64,000 bases of DNA from Plasticicumulans lactativorans (lineage in GTDB: Bacteria > Pseudomonadota > Gammaproteobacteria > Competibacterales > Competibacteraceae). This document shows positions 8,970 to 18,334 of the stretch, one piece after another. The notes under the pieces are model-generated. The model was not told where the DNA came from. It made no database searches and saw nothing but the letters and a program-made list of their open reading frames with translations. The position numbers were made by a program, and so were the translations under genes. Within the stretch, counting starts at the first letter, position 1; every line of letters begins with the position of its first letter. Location: the NCBI RefSeq assembly GCF_004341245.1, contig NZ_SLWY01000005.1:1-64000 (forward strand). The letters run 5' to 3'.

Positions 8970-9647
8970 TCAGAGTTCGCCCCAGCGCGAGCGGCGCTGC
9001 ACCCGCAGCCGCGGCAGGACCAGGCCGAGCACGATGCCGCTCAGCAGCACCCCCGAGCCGAGCAGGAACCAGTCGCGCTGATTGCGATCGGCGAGCGACT
9101 GGTTTTCCTGCTGGGCGATCTGCAGGTTGCGCTCGAGCGTGACGACGCGTTCCTGCAACTCCTTGTTCTGCTGGTCGATCGCGATCGCGTTGGCGGCGGT
9201 GCGGCGGATCTGCGCGATCTCCTGCGTGATGCGATGGTTGTCGGCCGAGATCTGGCTGACGCTGGATTCGACGTCGCCCTTCTGCGTGGCCAGCGTGTCT
9301 AGGCGCTGCTTGAGGCTCGCGTTCTCGGAGCGCACGCGTTCGAGTTCGAGCTGCGACTGCGCGAGCGCATCGCGCGCCGACGGCGTTTCCATCAGGTACT
9401 GGCTCGGCATCCAGCCCTGCACGCCACCGTCGCTGGCCTTGACCAGCGTGAAGCCCTTGTCGTCGCCGGAATCCAGCACCTCGACCGGGGTGCCGCTCGG
9501 CAGCATGCGGACGATCTTGTGGCGCAGGCTGGCCCCGGCGCGCAGCGGGACTTCGAGCGTGTCGGCGACGTAACGGACGGTTTTCGCTTCGACGACGGGG
9601 ATCAGCGGCAGGGTGAGGAGGATGAGGGCAAGCAGCGTTAGGCGCAT
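8970..9647 (-). CDS. YgiM-like SH3-domain protein (TIGR04211 type)
   Basis: 225 residues from the ATG at 9647; the frame stays open upstream but that part looks non-coding. A cleavable-looking signal peptide (1-20, LTLLALILLTLPLIPVVEA) precedes a bacterial SH3 domain (about 22-90: VRYVADTLEVPLRAGAS ... GWMPSQYL). A long heptad coiled coil follows (about 95-190), then one membrane helix (LLGSGVLLSGIVLGLVLP) and a basic tail. This is the plan of E. coli YgiM: a periplasmic sensor-like domain held on a coiled coil. No enzymatic motif is seen; function is unknown. Confidence 0.88.
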   Translation of the reverse strand: MRLTLLALILLTLPLIPVVEAKTVRYVADTLEVPLRAGASLRHKIVRMLPSGTPVEVLDSGDDKGFTLVKASDGGVQGWMPSQYLMETPSARDALAQSQLELERVRSENASLKQRLDTLATQKGDVESSVSQISADNHRITQEIAQIRRTAANAIAIDQQNKELQERVVTLERNLQIAQQENQSLADRNQRDWFLLGSGVLLSGIVLGLVLPRLRVQRRSRWGEL

Positions 9648-9724
9648 GGCGGCGGGGGGTCTGTAGCGGATGGCCGGCCATTCTAGCCCAGCCCCGGACC
9701 CCGCCCAACCGCGCCCGGCCGGCG

Positions 9725-10474
9725 TCACATCGACAGGCTGCGCCCGCCGTCGACCGCCAGCACCTGCCCGGTGACGTAGGGCGCGTCGCGCAGCAGGAAC
9801 AGCACCGTGCGCGCGATGTCGTCGGGGTTGCCGAGGCGTCCCAGCGGCACGCGGGCGAGGATCGCGGCCTGCGCGGCACTGCCGGCGCCCGCCTCCGGCC
9901 ACAGGATCGCGCCGGGCGCGACGCCGTTCACGCGCACATCGGGGGCGAGTTCGAGCGCGAGCGAGCGCGTCAGCATCGCCATCCCCGCCTTGGCCATGCA
10001 GTACACGGTGTGGCGCGGCATCGGCGGGCCGGCGTGGATGTCGACCAGGTTGACGATGGCGCCGCGCGTCGCGCGCAGCGCCGGCGCCGCCGCCTGGGCG
10101 AGGAAGAACGGCGCCTTCAGGTTGCTGGCGAAGAGTTCGTCCCACTGCGCCTCGGTGGTGCTGCCGATCGGCGTCGGGTAGAAGCTCGACGCGTTGTTGA
10201 CCAGCGCGTCGAGCCGCCCGAAGGCCGCGAGCGTGGCGTCGATGAGCCCGGCCAGGCGCGCCGCGTCCTGCAGGTCGGCGGCGAGCAGCGTCACCGAGCC
10301 CGGGCGCTGCGCGGTGAGTTCGGCCGCGAGCGCCGCGGCGGCCGGCGCCGAGTGGCGGTGGTGCAGCGCGAGGTTCATGCCGGCCGCGTGCAGCGTGCGT
10401 GCGATGCAGGCGCCGATGCGCCGCGCCGCGCCGGTGACCAGGGCCACGCGCCCGTTCAGGGTGATATGCTCCAC
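9725..10474 (-). CDS. Pteridine reductase (SDR family, FolM-like)
   Basis: 249 residues. It is a short-chain dehydrogenase whose cofactor motif reads TGAARRIG, the TGxxxRxG form that separates pteridine reductases from ordinary SDRs (TGxxxGxG). It also shows NNASSFYPTPI and the catalytic YCMAKAG with the upstream NLVDIHAG segment. These enzymes reduce dihydrobiopterin or dihydromonapterin using NADPH. The folB-folK pair nearby supports a pterin role. It is divergent from the MidA-like gene at 10540 across about 65 bp. Confidence 0.88.
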   Translation of the reverse strand: MEHITLNGRVALVTGAARRIGACIARTLHAAGMNLALHHRHSAPAAAALAAELTAQRPGSVTLLAADLQDAARLAGLIDATLAAFGRLDALVNNASSFYPTPIGSTTEAQWDELFASNLKAPFFLAQAAAPALRATRGAIVNLVDIHAGPPMPRHTVYCMAKAGMAMLTRSLALELAPDVRVNGVAPGAILWPEAGAGSAAQAAILARVPLGRLGNPDDIARTVLFLLRDAPYVTGQVLAVDGGRSLSM

Positions 10475-10539
10475 GGCCCTTTCCTCCCGCGGTGATGGTC
10501 GGCGACGCCCGGCTGGCCGCGCAGCCCGACCGTAAGCCC

Positions 10540-11736
10540 ATGCGCCCGCCGTCCGTATCGATCGACCGCCTGCCCCCGCCCACTGCCGAGGCGGCCGCGC
10601 ACAGCGCGCGCCTGGTCGAGTGTATCCGCGCCGAGATCGCCGCGGCGGGCGGCGCCATCCCGTTCGAACGCTACATGGCGCTCGCGCTGTACGCCCCCGG
10701 GCTCGGCTACTACAGCGCCGGCGCGCAGAAATTCGGTGCCGCCGGGGACTTCGTCACCGCGCCCGAACTGTCGCCGCTGTTCTCGCGCTGCCTCGCGCGC
10801 CAGTGCCGCGAACTGCTCGACGCCCTCGGCGGCGGCGACATCCTCGAGGTCGGTGCCGGTTCCGGGGTGATGGCCGCCGACATCCTCGCCGAACTCGACG
10901 CCGCGGGGTGCCTGCCGGGGCGCTACCGGGTGCTCGAAGCCAGCGCCGAGCTGCGCGCACGCCAGCACGCCACGCTCGCGGCACGGGTGCCGCACCTGCT
11001 CGCGCGCGTGGACTGGCTCGAGCGCCTGCCGGACGGCGGCTTCGAGGGCGTGGTGCTCGGTAACGAGGTGCTCGACGCGATGCCGGTGCGGCGCTTCCGC
11101 GTCAGCGCCGCGGGGCTGCATGAGGTCGGCGTGGCGGTGGGCGAGGGGGGGGACCTCGAACTGGTCGAGCTGCCCGCCGACGCCACCCTCGCCGCGGCGG
11201 TCGCCGCGATCGAGACGGCGCTCGGCCGTCCGCTGCCACCGGGCTACGACTCCGAGCTCAACCCCTACCTCGACGGCTGGTTCCGCGGCCTCGCCGCCGC
11301 CGTCGCGCGCGGGGCGGTGATCCTGCTCGACTACGGTTATCCGCGCCGCGAGTACTACCACCCCGAGCGCACGCGCGGCACCTTGATCTGCCACTACCGG
11401 CACCGCGCCCACGAGGAGGTCCTGCTCTGGCCCGGCCTGCAGGATCTCACCGCCAACGTCGATTTCACCGCGGTCGCCGACGCCGGCGTCGGCGCCGGCT
11501 TCGCGCTGGCGGGCTACACCACGCAGGCCTACTTCCTGTTCGGCTGCGGGCTCGAAGCCCTGGTGGCCGAGACGGACCCCGCCGACACCGTGCGCTACCT
11601 CGCCCTCGCGCAGCAGGTGAAGCGCCTGACGCTGCCCGGCGAGATGGGCGAGCGCTTCAAGGCGATCGGCTTCCTGCGCGGGCTGGCGCTGCGGCCCTGC
11701 GGCTTCGCGCTTTTCGATCAGGGCCGCCGGCTCTGA
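10540..11736 (+). CDS. MidA/NDUFAF7-family SAM-dependent methyltransferase
   Basis: 398 residues from the ATG at 10540; GTG 10492 and ATG 10495 in the same frame are possible earlier starts. The N-terminal family signature ALYAPGLGYYSAGAQKFG plus GDFVTAPELSPLF is clear. It is followed by the SAM-binding glycine loop DILEVGAGSGVMAADIL and the VLGNEVLDAMPV segment. The mitochondrial relative NDUFAF7 methylates an arginine of complex I. The bacterial substrate is not known, so I assign only the class. It commonly sits beside pteridine reductase and cca, as here. Confidence 0.9.
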   Translation: MRPPSVSIDRLPPPTAEAAAHSARLVECIRAEIAAAGGAIPFERYMALALYAPGLGYYSAGAQKFGAAGDFVTAPELSPLFSRCLARQCRELLDALGGGDILEVGAGSGVMAADILAELDAAGCLPGRYRVLEASAELRARQHATLAARVPHLLARVDWLERLPDGGFEGVVLGNEVLDAMPVRRFRVSAAGLHEVGVAVGEGGDLELVELPADATLAAAVAAIETALGRPLPPGYDSELNPYLDGWFRGLAAAVARGAVILLDYGYPRREYYHPERTRGTLICHYRHRAHEEVLLWPGLQDLTANVDFTAVADAGVGAGFALAGYTTQAYFLFGCGLEALVAETDPADTVRYLALAQQVKRLTLPGEMGERFKAIGFLRGLALRPCGFALFDQGRRL

Positions 11737-11748
11737 GCCGGCGCACGC

Positions 11749-11964
11749 TCATGCGTGCACATCGAGTTCGCGGCCGATGCGGCGCTCCGGGTCGGCATCG
11801 GTGGCGCGGGTGGGCGGCGGTGCGGCCTCGCGCTCGCGCAGCGCCGCGGTCTGCTCCTCGCGCTCGCGCGCCTCGTCGAAGCGTTTCTGCGCCGCGGTCG
11901 GATCGGCGGCGGGGGTGGCCGGCGTGACTGCCGGCGGGACGGTGGGTAATGGCGGGATCTGCAT
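11749..11964 (-). CDS. Small charged protein, unknown function
   Basis: 71 residues with a Pro-rich N-terminus (MQIPPLPTVPPAVTPATPAA) and then an Arg/Glu-rich helical segment (KRFDEAREREEQ... REREA). There is no signal peptide or membrane segment. I accept it as a gene because GGAGGG lies 7 bases before the ATG, one of the best ribosome sites in the window. It is convergent with the MidA-like gene (12-bp gap) and lies 75 bp downstream of cca on the same strand. No family recognised. Confidence 0.6.
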   Translation of the reverse strand: MQIPPLPTVPPAVTPATPAADPTAAQKRFDEAREREEQTAALREREAAPPPTRATDADPERRIGRELDVHA

Positions 11965-12039
11965 CGCGGCGCCCTCCGGAAAGGCTTGTCGCCACCGAAG
12001 CTTAGGCCTCCCGGCCGGGTGCCGCCAGAGGCGCGCGCA

Positions 12040-13254
12040 TCAGCCGGCCGCGGCGATCGCCGCGACGCGGGCGCGCTTCAGTTCCGCGGCGATCGCCGTG
12101 CCGCTCAAGCCCTGCGCGGCCAGCGCCTGCGCCGATACCGCGGCGGCGGCGGCGCGCGCGCGCTCGAAGCGCGCCGCCTGCGGGTAGGGGCGCTCCTCCA
12201 GGCCGGTGCGACCGCGCGCGTCGGCCTCGCAGGCGAGCAGGAACTGCGCGAAGCGTGCCGGGCGGCGCAGCGCGTCGAGGCGTTCGAGCGTGGCGAGCAC
12301 GGTGTCGGGGCGCAGTTCGAGCGCGCGGTGGCAGTGGGTGTGGAATTCGGCGACCAGCACCGCGAGGTCGCGGTGCTCGGCCGGCGCGCGCAGGCGGGCG
12401 CAGACCTCGCGGACCAGGCGCGCGCTGCGCGCCTCGTGGCCGATGTGGCGCGGCCATTCGGCCGCCGGCGTGGTGCCCTTGCCGAGGTCGTGCAGCAGGG
12501 TGGCGAAGCGCGTCGGCACGTCGGCGCCGAGGCGTGCCGCCTGCGCCAGTGCCATCAGCACGTGCACGCCGGTGTCGACCTCGGGGTGGTGCCGTGGCGG
12601 CTGCGGCACCCCCCACAGCCGGTCGAGTTCGGGCAGCAGCCGCGCCAGCGCACCGCAATCGCGCAGCACCTCGATGCAGCGCCCGGGCCACGGCTCGCCG
12701 AGCGCGCGCGCGAGTTCGGCCCAGACGCGCTCGGGCACCAGCGCGTCGACCTCGCCGGCGGCGACCATCGTGCGCATCAGCGCGAGCGTCTCCGGGGCGA
12801 CCGTGAAGCCGAGCCCGGCGTAGCGCGCGGCGAAGCGCGCCAGGCGCAGGATGCGCACCGGGTCCTCGGCGAAGGCCGGCGAAACGTGGCGCAGCACGCG
12901 GGCGTCGAGGTCGCGCAGGCCGCCCCAGGGGTCGGTCAGGCGGCCGTCGGCGGCGCGGGCGATGGCGTTGATGGTCAGGTCGCGCCGCGCCAGGTCCTCC
13001 TCCAGCGTCACCTCGGGCGCGGCGTGCACGGCGAAGCCGCGGTAGCCGGGCGCGGTCTTGCGCTCGGTGCGGGCGAGCGCGTACTCCTCGTGCGTCTGCG
13101 GGTGCAGGAACACCGGGAAGTCCTTGCCGACCGGGCGGAAACCGGCGGCCAGCATCTGCTCGGGGGTGGCGCCGACCACCACCCAGTCGCGCTCGCCGAC
13201 CGCGCGCCCGAGCAGTTCGTCGCGCACCGCACCGCCCACCAGGTAGATCTCCAT
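12040..13254 (-). CDS. cca: Multifunctional CCA-adding tRNA nucleotidyltransferase with HD domain
   Basis: 404 residues from the ATG at 13254, with GAGGA about nine bases upstream. It adds or repairs the 3' CCA end of tRNAs. The class II nucleotidyltransferase head shows [14 protein letters not shown] at the start, [10 protein letters not shown], and [16 protein letters not shown]. The C-terminal half holds an HD phosphohydrolase domain ([11 protein letters not shown]), as in the gammaproteobacterial bifunctional enzymes with phosphatase and 2',3'-cyclic phosphodiesterase activity. All tRNAs in this window already encode CCA, so the main role here is repair. Confidence 0.95.
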   Translation of the reverse strand: MEIYLVGGAVRDELLGRAVGERDWVVVGATPEQMLAAGFRPVGKDFPVFLHPQTHEEYALARTERKTAPGYRGFAVHAAPEVTLEEDLARRDLTINAIARAADGRLTDPWGGLRDLDARVLRHVSPAFAEDPVRILRLARFAARYAGLGFTVAPETLALMRTMVAAGEVDALVPERVWAELARALGEPWPGRCIEVLRDCGALARLLPELDRLWGVPQPPRHHPEVDTGVHVLMALAQAARLGADVPTRFATLLHDLGKGTTPAAEWPRHIGHEARSARLVREVCARLRAPAEHRDLAVLVAEFHTHCHRALELRPDTVLATLERLDALRRPARFAQFLLACEADARGRTGLEERPYPQAARFERARAAAAAVSAQALAAQGLSGTAIAAELKRARVAAIAAAG

Positions 13255-13270
13255 CGTTGCGTGTTCCTCT

Positions 13271-14269
13271 TCAGGTCGCGAACAGCCAGTCCTCGCCTTC
13301 GACCCGGCCCAGCGCGGCCAGGTCCGCGCGGATCGCCGGCTTGACCGAGCGCTGCGACACGGTGGCGAGGATGAAGGCATCGGCATGCGCGCGCGCGGCG
13401 GCGACCGGCAGCACCGGCCTGCCGCGCTTGCGCCCGCCGACCTTGCGCGGGTCCAGGTCGACGAAGGCGCGCACCGCCACGCCGTGGGCGAGCAGGCGAT
13501 CATGCAGCAGCGCACCGGTGTCGGTCGCCCCCCACAGCAGCACCGGCCGGCCGCGCAGCACGTCGCGGGCGAGCGCGTCGGCCTTGAGTTCGAGCAGGCG
13601 CCGGCGGGTGCAGCGCGGGTCGGTGCGGGTGAGGCGCCCGGGGTGGTCGCGCCAGCGCAGCAGGATGCCGTCGGGCTTGGCCATGCCGATGCCGGCCGCC
13701 GCCGCGCGCAGCCAGAGCTCGTAGTCCTCCGGCCAGGGGCCGTCGCGGTAGGCGCCCAGGCGCTCCCAGGCCGCGCGGCGCAGCACCACGCTGGGGTGCG
13801 GCAGCGGGCTCTCGATGAACAGTTCGCGGCGGATGTCGGCCGGGCGGGTGAGGGCGTTGAGCCAGTCCTGGTAGGCGCGGTTGCCGGCGGCGGGCGGCCC
13901 GTCGGCGGTGACGATCTCCACCTGCGCGGCGCAGATGCCGACCCCGGGTTCGGCGTCGAGCAGCGCGAGCTGGCGTTCGAGCCGCGTCGGCAGGCTCTCG
14001 TCGTCGGCGTCCATGCGCGCGAGGAAGGCGCCGCGCGCCGCCTGCATGCCGTGGTTGAGCGCGCTGACCAGGCCGCGCCCCGGGTTGGCGAGCACGCGCA
14101 GGCGCGGGTCCGCCGGCAGCGCGGCGACGGCGCCGTCGGTCGAGCCGTCGTCGACGACGAGCAGCTCGAGCGCGCGCAGCGTCTGGCCGAGGATGCTGGC
14201 GACCGCGGCCGCCAGCAGCGCGCCGCCGTTGCGTACCGGCAGGACGACCGAAACCAGGGGGCGGGGCAC
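13271..14269 (-). CDS. Family 2 glycosyltransferase with C-terminal Rossmann-like domain
   Basis: 332 residues from GTG at 14269, the first plausible start before the conserved fold. There is no ATG nearby in frame and no strong ribosome site, so the start is uncertain. The GT-A fold begins [12 protein letters not shown], with [11 protein letters not shown] for the nucleotide and ARMDADDES as the DxD metal site, then [15 protein letters not shown]. The final 90 residues ([17 protein letters not shown] ... [14 protein letters not shown]) look like a nucleotide-binding Rossmann unit. It probably transfers a sugar to a surface glycan; the acceptor is unknown. It lies 16 bp before cca on the same strand. 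Confidence 0.85.
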   Translation of the reverse strand: MPRPLVSVVLPVRNGGALLAAAVASILGQTLRALELLVVDDGSTDGAVAALPADPRLRVLANPGRGLVSALNHGMQAARGAFLARMDADDESLPTRLERQLALLDAEPGVGICAAQVEIVTADGPPAAGNRAYQDWLNALTRPADIRRELFIESPLPHPSVVLRRAAWERLGAYRDGPWPEDYELWLRAAAAGIGMAKPDGILLRWRDHPGRLTRTDPRCTRRRLLELKADALARDVLRGRPVLLWGATDTGALLHDRLLAHGVAVRAFVDLDPRKVGGRKRGRPVLPVAAARAHADAFILATVSQRSVKPAIRADLAALGRVEGEDWLFAT

Positions 14270-14386
14270 GGGGGCGGGGGCTCGACGGCGGCGCGGCGCG
14301 CGAGCATAGCGCAGTCGTGCCCCGGCTTGCGCGCACCCCGCGGGCCCCGCATGCTGCCCGGTCGAAGCCGTTGCCGGAGCGAGCCG

Positions 14387-15946
14387 ATGAACGCCGCGAA
14401 CGATGCCACCGAGTGGAAGCGCAAGTACTTCGAGGTACTGCGCGAACTCGAGCGCAAGGAGCGTGACTGGAGCCTCGGCCAGGAGCTGCTGACGCTCGCG
14501 GTGCGCCGCCTCAGCCTGCTCGCGCAGGGGCTCGACACGCGCCTCGATCCGCACCTCGAATCGCTGCGCGCCGGCCTGCGCGGCGAGCTCGACCCGCCGC
14601 GGCTGCGCGCCGACCTCGGCCGCATCACCCAGCTGCTCGACGAGCTGCGCGATCTCGGCAAGAACGGGCTCGACGACGAGCTGGTGCGCCTGCTCGGGCT
14701 GCTCAGGCTGTCGACGTCGCGTCAGGCGGCGGTCGACAACCTCGTGGTGCGGCTGCGGCAGACGCCGCCGCCGCGCGAGGCGCTGATCGAGGCGATCGCG
14801 GTCGAGCTGAACCAGGTGCTGCTGCCGCCGACCGCGGCCGCGCCGCCGCCGGCGGCAGCGATACCGGCCGCGGCGGCCGCCGACCCCGCCCGCAGCGCCG
14901 AGCTGCTGTTCGGCAGTACGCTCGCCGAGCTGCTCGACGGCATCCGCCTCGCCTGGACGCCGCCGCTCGAACAGGCGCGCGAGGCGCTGCGCCAGCGCCT
15001 CGCCGCCGGCATCGAGCAGTCCGGCTGGCACACCGCGCTCGACGCCTGCGTCGAGCTGGTCAACCGCGCGGTGGCCGAGCTGGGCGGCGAGCGCGACGAG
15101 CTGCGACGCTTCCTCGAACAGGTGACCGAGCGCCTGCTGGCGCTCGAGGCGCTGCTGCGCGAGCAGGCCGCCGGGGTGGTCGAGGCGCGCGGCGGGCGCG
15201 CCGCGCTGGAGGGCGCGGTGGGCGCGGAGATGCGCGGCATGCGCGAGGGGGTGGAGCGGGCGCGCGACCTCGACAGCCTCAAGCGCAACATGCTGGCGCG
15301 CGTGGAGCAGATCGACCGCCACCTGCAGGCCTTCCGTTCTGCCGAGGAAGGGCGCCTGGCGCGCATCGACGAGCGCGTGCGCAGCCTGTCGGCGCAGCTG
15401 AGCTCGATGCACGAGGAAACCCGGGCGCTGCGCGGCCTGCTCGCCGAGCAGGACGAGCGCCTGCAGCGCGACCCGCTCACCGGCCTGAACAACCGCTTCG
15501 CCTACGACGAGCGCCTGCAGCGCGAGTTCGTGCACTGGCAGGCGCACGGCCAGCCGCTCGCGCTGCTGGTGTGGGACATCGACCACTTCAAGCGCATCAA
15601 CGACACGCTCGGCCACGCGATCGGCGATCAGGTGCTGGTGGGGGTGGGGCGGGGGCTCGCCAGCGGCCTGCGCGGCGGCGACTTCGTCGCCCGCTACGGC
15701 GGCGAGGAGTTCGTGATGCTGCTCCCCGGCGTCGACCTCGACAGCGCCCGCGGCATCGCCGAGCGCATCCGCGCCGAGGTCGCGACGACGCACTTCCCGG
15801 TCACCGGCAGCGACGTCGCGGTGACGGTCTCCTGCGGCCTCACGCTGCTGCGCGAGGGCGACACGCCGCGCGGCTGCTTCGAGCGCGCCGACCAGGGCCT
15901 GCTCGCCGCCAAGCGCGGCGGGCGCAACCGCTGCGTGGCGGTGTGA
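14387..15946 (+). CDS. Diguanylate cyclase (GGDEF) with long helical N-terminus
   Basis: 519 residues from ATG 14387, with GGAG eight bases upstream. It makes cyclic di-GMP from two GTP. Residues 1-350 are charged and helical, beginning [18 protein letters not shown] and carrying Pro/Ala-rich and coiled-coil stretches, with no membrane segment, so it should be cytosolic. The C-terminal catalytic domain has [17 protein letters not shown] and the active-site GGEEF at 438-442. An intact inhibitory RxxD site (RGGD, 429-432) lies five residues before it, so product inhibition is expected. The N-terminal plan recalls polar DgcP-type cyclases; that similarity is from memory. Confidence 0.92.
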   Translation: MNAANDATEWKRKYFEVLRELERKERDWSLGQELLTLAVRRLSLLAQGLDTRLDPHLESLRAGLRGELDPPRLRADLGRITQLLDELRDLGKNGLDDELVRLLGLLRLSTSRQAAVDNLVVRLRQTPPPREALIEAIAVELNQVLLPPTAAAPPPAAAIPAAAAADPARSAELLFGSTLAELLDGIRLAWTPPLEQAREALRQRLAAGIEQSGWHTALDACVELVNRAVAELGGERDELRRFLEQVTERLLALEALLREQAAGVVEARGGRAALEGAVGAEMRGMREGVERARDLDSLKRNMLARVEQIDRHLQAFRSAEEGRLARIDERVRSLSAQLSSMHEETRALRGLLAEQDERLQRDPLTGLNNRFAYDERLQREFVHWQAHGQPLALLVWDIDHFKRINDTLGHAIGDQVLVGVGRGLASGLRGGDFVARYGGEEFVMLLPGVDLDSARGIAERIRAEVATTHFPVTGSDVAVTVSCGLTLLREGDTPRGCFERADQGLLAAKRGGRNRCVAV

Positions 15947-15970
15947 GCACCGGGCGGACGCGCACCACCG

Positions 15971-17125
15971 GTGCGGGACGGCGTCCGCGCTGAGGTGCGC
16001 GCACGCGGCTCAGGCGCCGTGGCCGCCGTGCTGCTGCTCGGCGGCTGTGCGGAGCTCACCTACTACGGCCAGGCGTTCGAAGGCCAGGTGGAGCTGCTGG
16101 CGGCGCGCCGCCCGGTCGCCGAACTCGCCGCCGCGCCCTCCACCCCGGCGGCGCTGCGCGCACGGCTCGAACGCGCGCAGGCGATGCGCCGTTTCGCCGT
16201 CGCTGCGCTGGCGCTGCCCGACAACGGCAGCTACCGGAGCTTCGCCGCGCTGGGGCGCCCGCATGCGGTGTGGCTGGTGGTGGCGACCCCGCCGCTGTCG
16301 CTCGACGCGCGCGAGTGGTGCTTCCCGATCGCCGGCTGCGTCAACTACCGCGGCTACTTCGACGCCGCCGCCGCGCAGGCCTTCGCCGCCGAACGGCGTG
16401 CCGCCGGCGACGACGTGATGGTCGCCGGGGTGCCGGCCTACTCGACCCTCGGCTGGTTCGACGACCCGCTGCTCGACACCTTCATCGAGCTGCCCGAGGG
16501 GCGGCTCGCGGAGCTGATGTTCCACGAGCTCGCGCACCAGCGCGTCTACGTCGCCGGCGATCCGGCGTTCAACGAGGCCTACGCCACCGCGGTGGGGCGC
16601 CTCGGCGCGCGCGCCTGGCTCGCCGCGCAGGGCGCGCCGGGCGCGGCTGCGGACTACGCGCAGGCGCTGGCGCGCCAGCAGCAGTTCGTCGAGCGCGTGC
16701 TGGCGACGCGCGAGACGCTGGCGGCGCTGTATGCGAGCGCGGTCGACGACGAGGCCAGGCGCGCCGGCAAGGCACGCGCCTTCGCCGCGCTGCGCGCCGA
16801 CTACGCGCGCCTGCGTGCGGCCTGGGGCGGCTACGCCGGCTATGACCACTGGTTCGGGCAGGACCTGAACAACGCCCGCCTCGTCGGCGTGACCACCTAC
16901 CATCGCCTGGCGCCGGCCTTCGAGGAGATTCACCGGCTGCTGGGAGGGGATTTCGCCGCGCTGCACCGCGCGGTCGAGGCGCTCGCGGCGCTGCCGCCGG
17001 CAGCGCGCGATGCCTATCTCGCGGCCCTGCTCGCGCGCCCGGACGGCCCGCCGGCGGGGGCGCCGGCAGCGCCCGCCGTTAGCGCGGGCGGGCCGCCTCA
17101 GTCGCGCGCGGCGCGGGTGCGATAG
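15971..17125 (+). CDS. Putative lipoprotein zinc aminopeptidase (PF10023 type)
   Basis: 384 residues from GTG 15971; GTG codons at 15995 and 16019 are alternatives. A short hydrophobic segment ends in a lipobox (LLLGGC), so it is probably anchored in the outer or inner membrane. The zinc site is MFHELAHQRV (HExxH) near residue 185, with a downstream NEAYATAVGRLG segment supplying the glutamate. This matches the bacterial family annotated as aminopeptidase (COG4324). The substrate is not known. The last 28 bases overlap the convergent NDUFA9-like gene. Confidence 0.82.
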   Translation: MRDGVRAEVRARGSGAVAAVLLLGGCAELTYYGQAFEGQVELLAARRPVAELAAAPSTPAALRARLERAQAMRRFAVAALALPDNGSYRSFAALGRPHAVWLVVATPPLSLDAREWCFPIAGCVNYRGYFDAAAAQAFAAERRAAGDDVMVAGVPAYSTLGWFDDPLLDTFIELPEGRLAELMFHELAHQRVYVAGDPAFNEAYATAVGRLGARAWLAAQGAPGAAADYAQALARQQQFVERVLATRETLAALYASAVDDEARRAGKARAFAALRADYARLRAAWGGYAGYDHWFGQDLNNARLVGVTTYHRLAPAFEEIHRLLGGDFAALHRAVEALAALPPAARDAYLAALLARPDGPPAGAPAAPAVSAGGPPQSRAARVR

Positions 17126-18054
17126 CCGTCGTACGAGCCGCGGTAGTTGCGGCTCTTCATCTCGCGCGGCATCACCGCCTCGACCGAGCGCGGCGTGATG
17201 CCGAGCAGGGCGAAGCCGTCGGTGCCGCGCACCACGCTGTCGACCTGCAGCGAACGGTAGTTGTCGGTGGTGAACGGCTTGCCGGGCAGGCGCTCGAAGA
17301 TCGCCGCCTGCAGGCGCGCCAGCCCGTCGGGCAGGCCGATGACGAGGCGTTTCACGCCGATGAGCTGTGCCGTGTACTCGACCAGTTCGCGCAGCGTGTA
17401 GATGCGGGGTCCGCCGAGTTCGAGGCGCTGGCCGACGCTGTCGGCGGCGTCGAGGCTGCGCACGAAGGCGTTGGCGACGTCGCCGACGTACACCGGCTGG
17501 AAGCGCGCCCCGGGGCAGGCGAGCGGCAGCGCCGGCGCCAGGCGCAGCAGCCGGGCGAAGCGGTTGAAGAAGCTGTCGTCGCCGCCGAAGATGATCGACG
17601 GCCGGAAGCTCGTGACCGCCACGCCGCTGACGGCGTGGGCGGCGTCCTCGCCGATGCCCTTGGACTTCAGGTAGTGGCTGGCGCCGTTCACGGCGTCGGC
17701 GTTGAGCGCGCTCATGTGCAGCAGGCGCGCCACGCCGGCCTCGCGGCAGGCGTCGGCGACCCGGCCGGGGAGCGTGGCGTGCACGTCGTCGAAGCGCTGG
17801 GCCGTGTCCTCGTTGAGGATGCCGATCAGGTTGATCACCGCATCCTGGCCGGCGAAGGCCGCCAGCAGCGCCGCGCGGTCACCGACCTGTGCTTCCACCA
17901 GCTCGACGTTCGGCATCACCAGCAGCTCGCGGCAGCGCCGCTCGCGGTGGCGGGTGAGCACGGTCACCTGGCGGCCCGAATTGGCCAGGCGCGTCACCAA
18001 GTGCCGACCGACGAATCCGGTGCCTCCGAGTACGCAGACGCTCTGTACGTTCAT
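17098..18054 (-). CDS. Complex I NDUFA9-like NAD(P)-binding protein
   Basis: 318 residues from ATG 18054, with AGGAAA six bases upstream. It is an atypical extended SDR beginning SVCVLGGTGFVGRHLV. It lacks the usual YxxxK pair in standard context; SHYLKSKGIGE occupies the position. It continues with FRPSIIFGGDDSFFNRFA and VYVGDVANAFVRSL, the pattern of the NDUFA9/39-kDa subunit family. Bacterial members are often soluble reductase-like proteins of unknown substrate. The gene overlaps the 3' end of the convergent metallopeptidase. Confidence 0.87.
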   Translation of the reverse strand: MNVQSVCVLGGTGFVGRHLVTRLANSGRQVTVLTRHRERRCRELLVMPNVELVEAQVGDRAALLAAFAGQDAVINLIGILNEDTAQRFDDVHATLPGRVADACREAGVARLLHMSALNADAVNGASHYLKSKGIGEDAAHAVSGVAVTSFRPSIIFGGDDSFFNRFARLLRLAPALPLACPGARFQPVYVGDVANAFVRSLDAADSVGQRLELGGPRIYTLRELVEYTAQLIGVKRLVIGLPDGLARLQAAIFERLPGKPFTTDNYRSLQVDSVVRGTDGFALLGITPRSVEAVMPREMKSRNYRGSYDGYRTRAARD

Positions 18055-18334
18055 GGGCTTTCCTGTAGAGCCTGAAATCGCGACCAAGGGCCGGCGGTCT
18101 GCGCCGCCTGGCGATGCGCCCCGCGCCACCGGCGCGCGCCGGTCGGGGCGATCACGGTGTGCCCGCCGTGACGCCGCGGTGGCAGGACGCGCGCCGGTCC
18201 GCCCGTTACACTCCGCGGCGTCGAAGGCCGCAGCGGCACCGCGCTTGCGCGCAGCCCCCGCGACCGCGCCGAACTCTAGCACACGGCACCGGCCGCCACG
18301 CCGCGCGCCGGCACCGCCACCGAGGAGCCCCACC

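Noticed and set aside
9648-10658. Upstream extension of the SH3-protein frame to 10658
   Set aside because: It runs antisense and out of frame through pteridine reductase; the protein clearly begins with its signal peptide at 9647.
13385-14386. Upstream extension of the diguanylate cyclase frame
   Set aside because: It is antisense to the glycosyltransferase; the ATG at 14387 has a good ribosome site and starts the conserved N-terminus.
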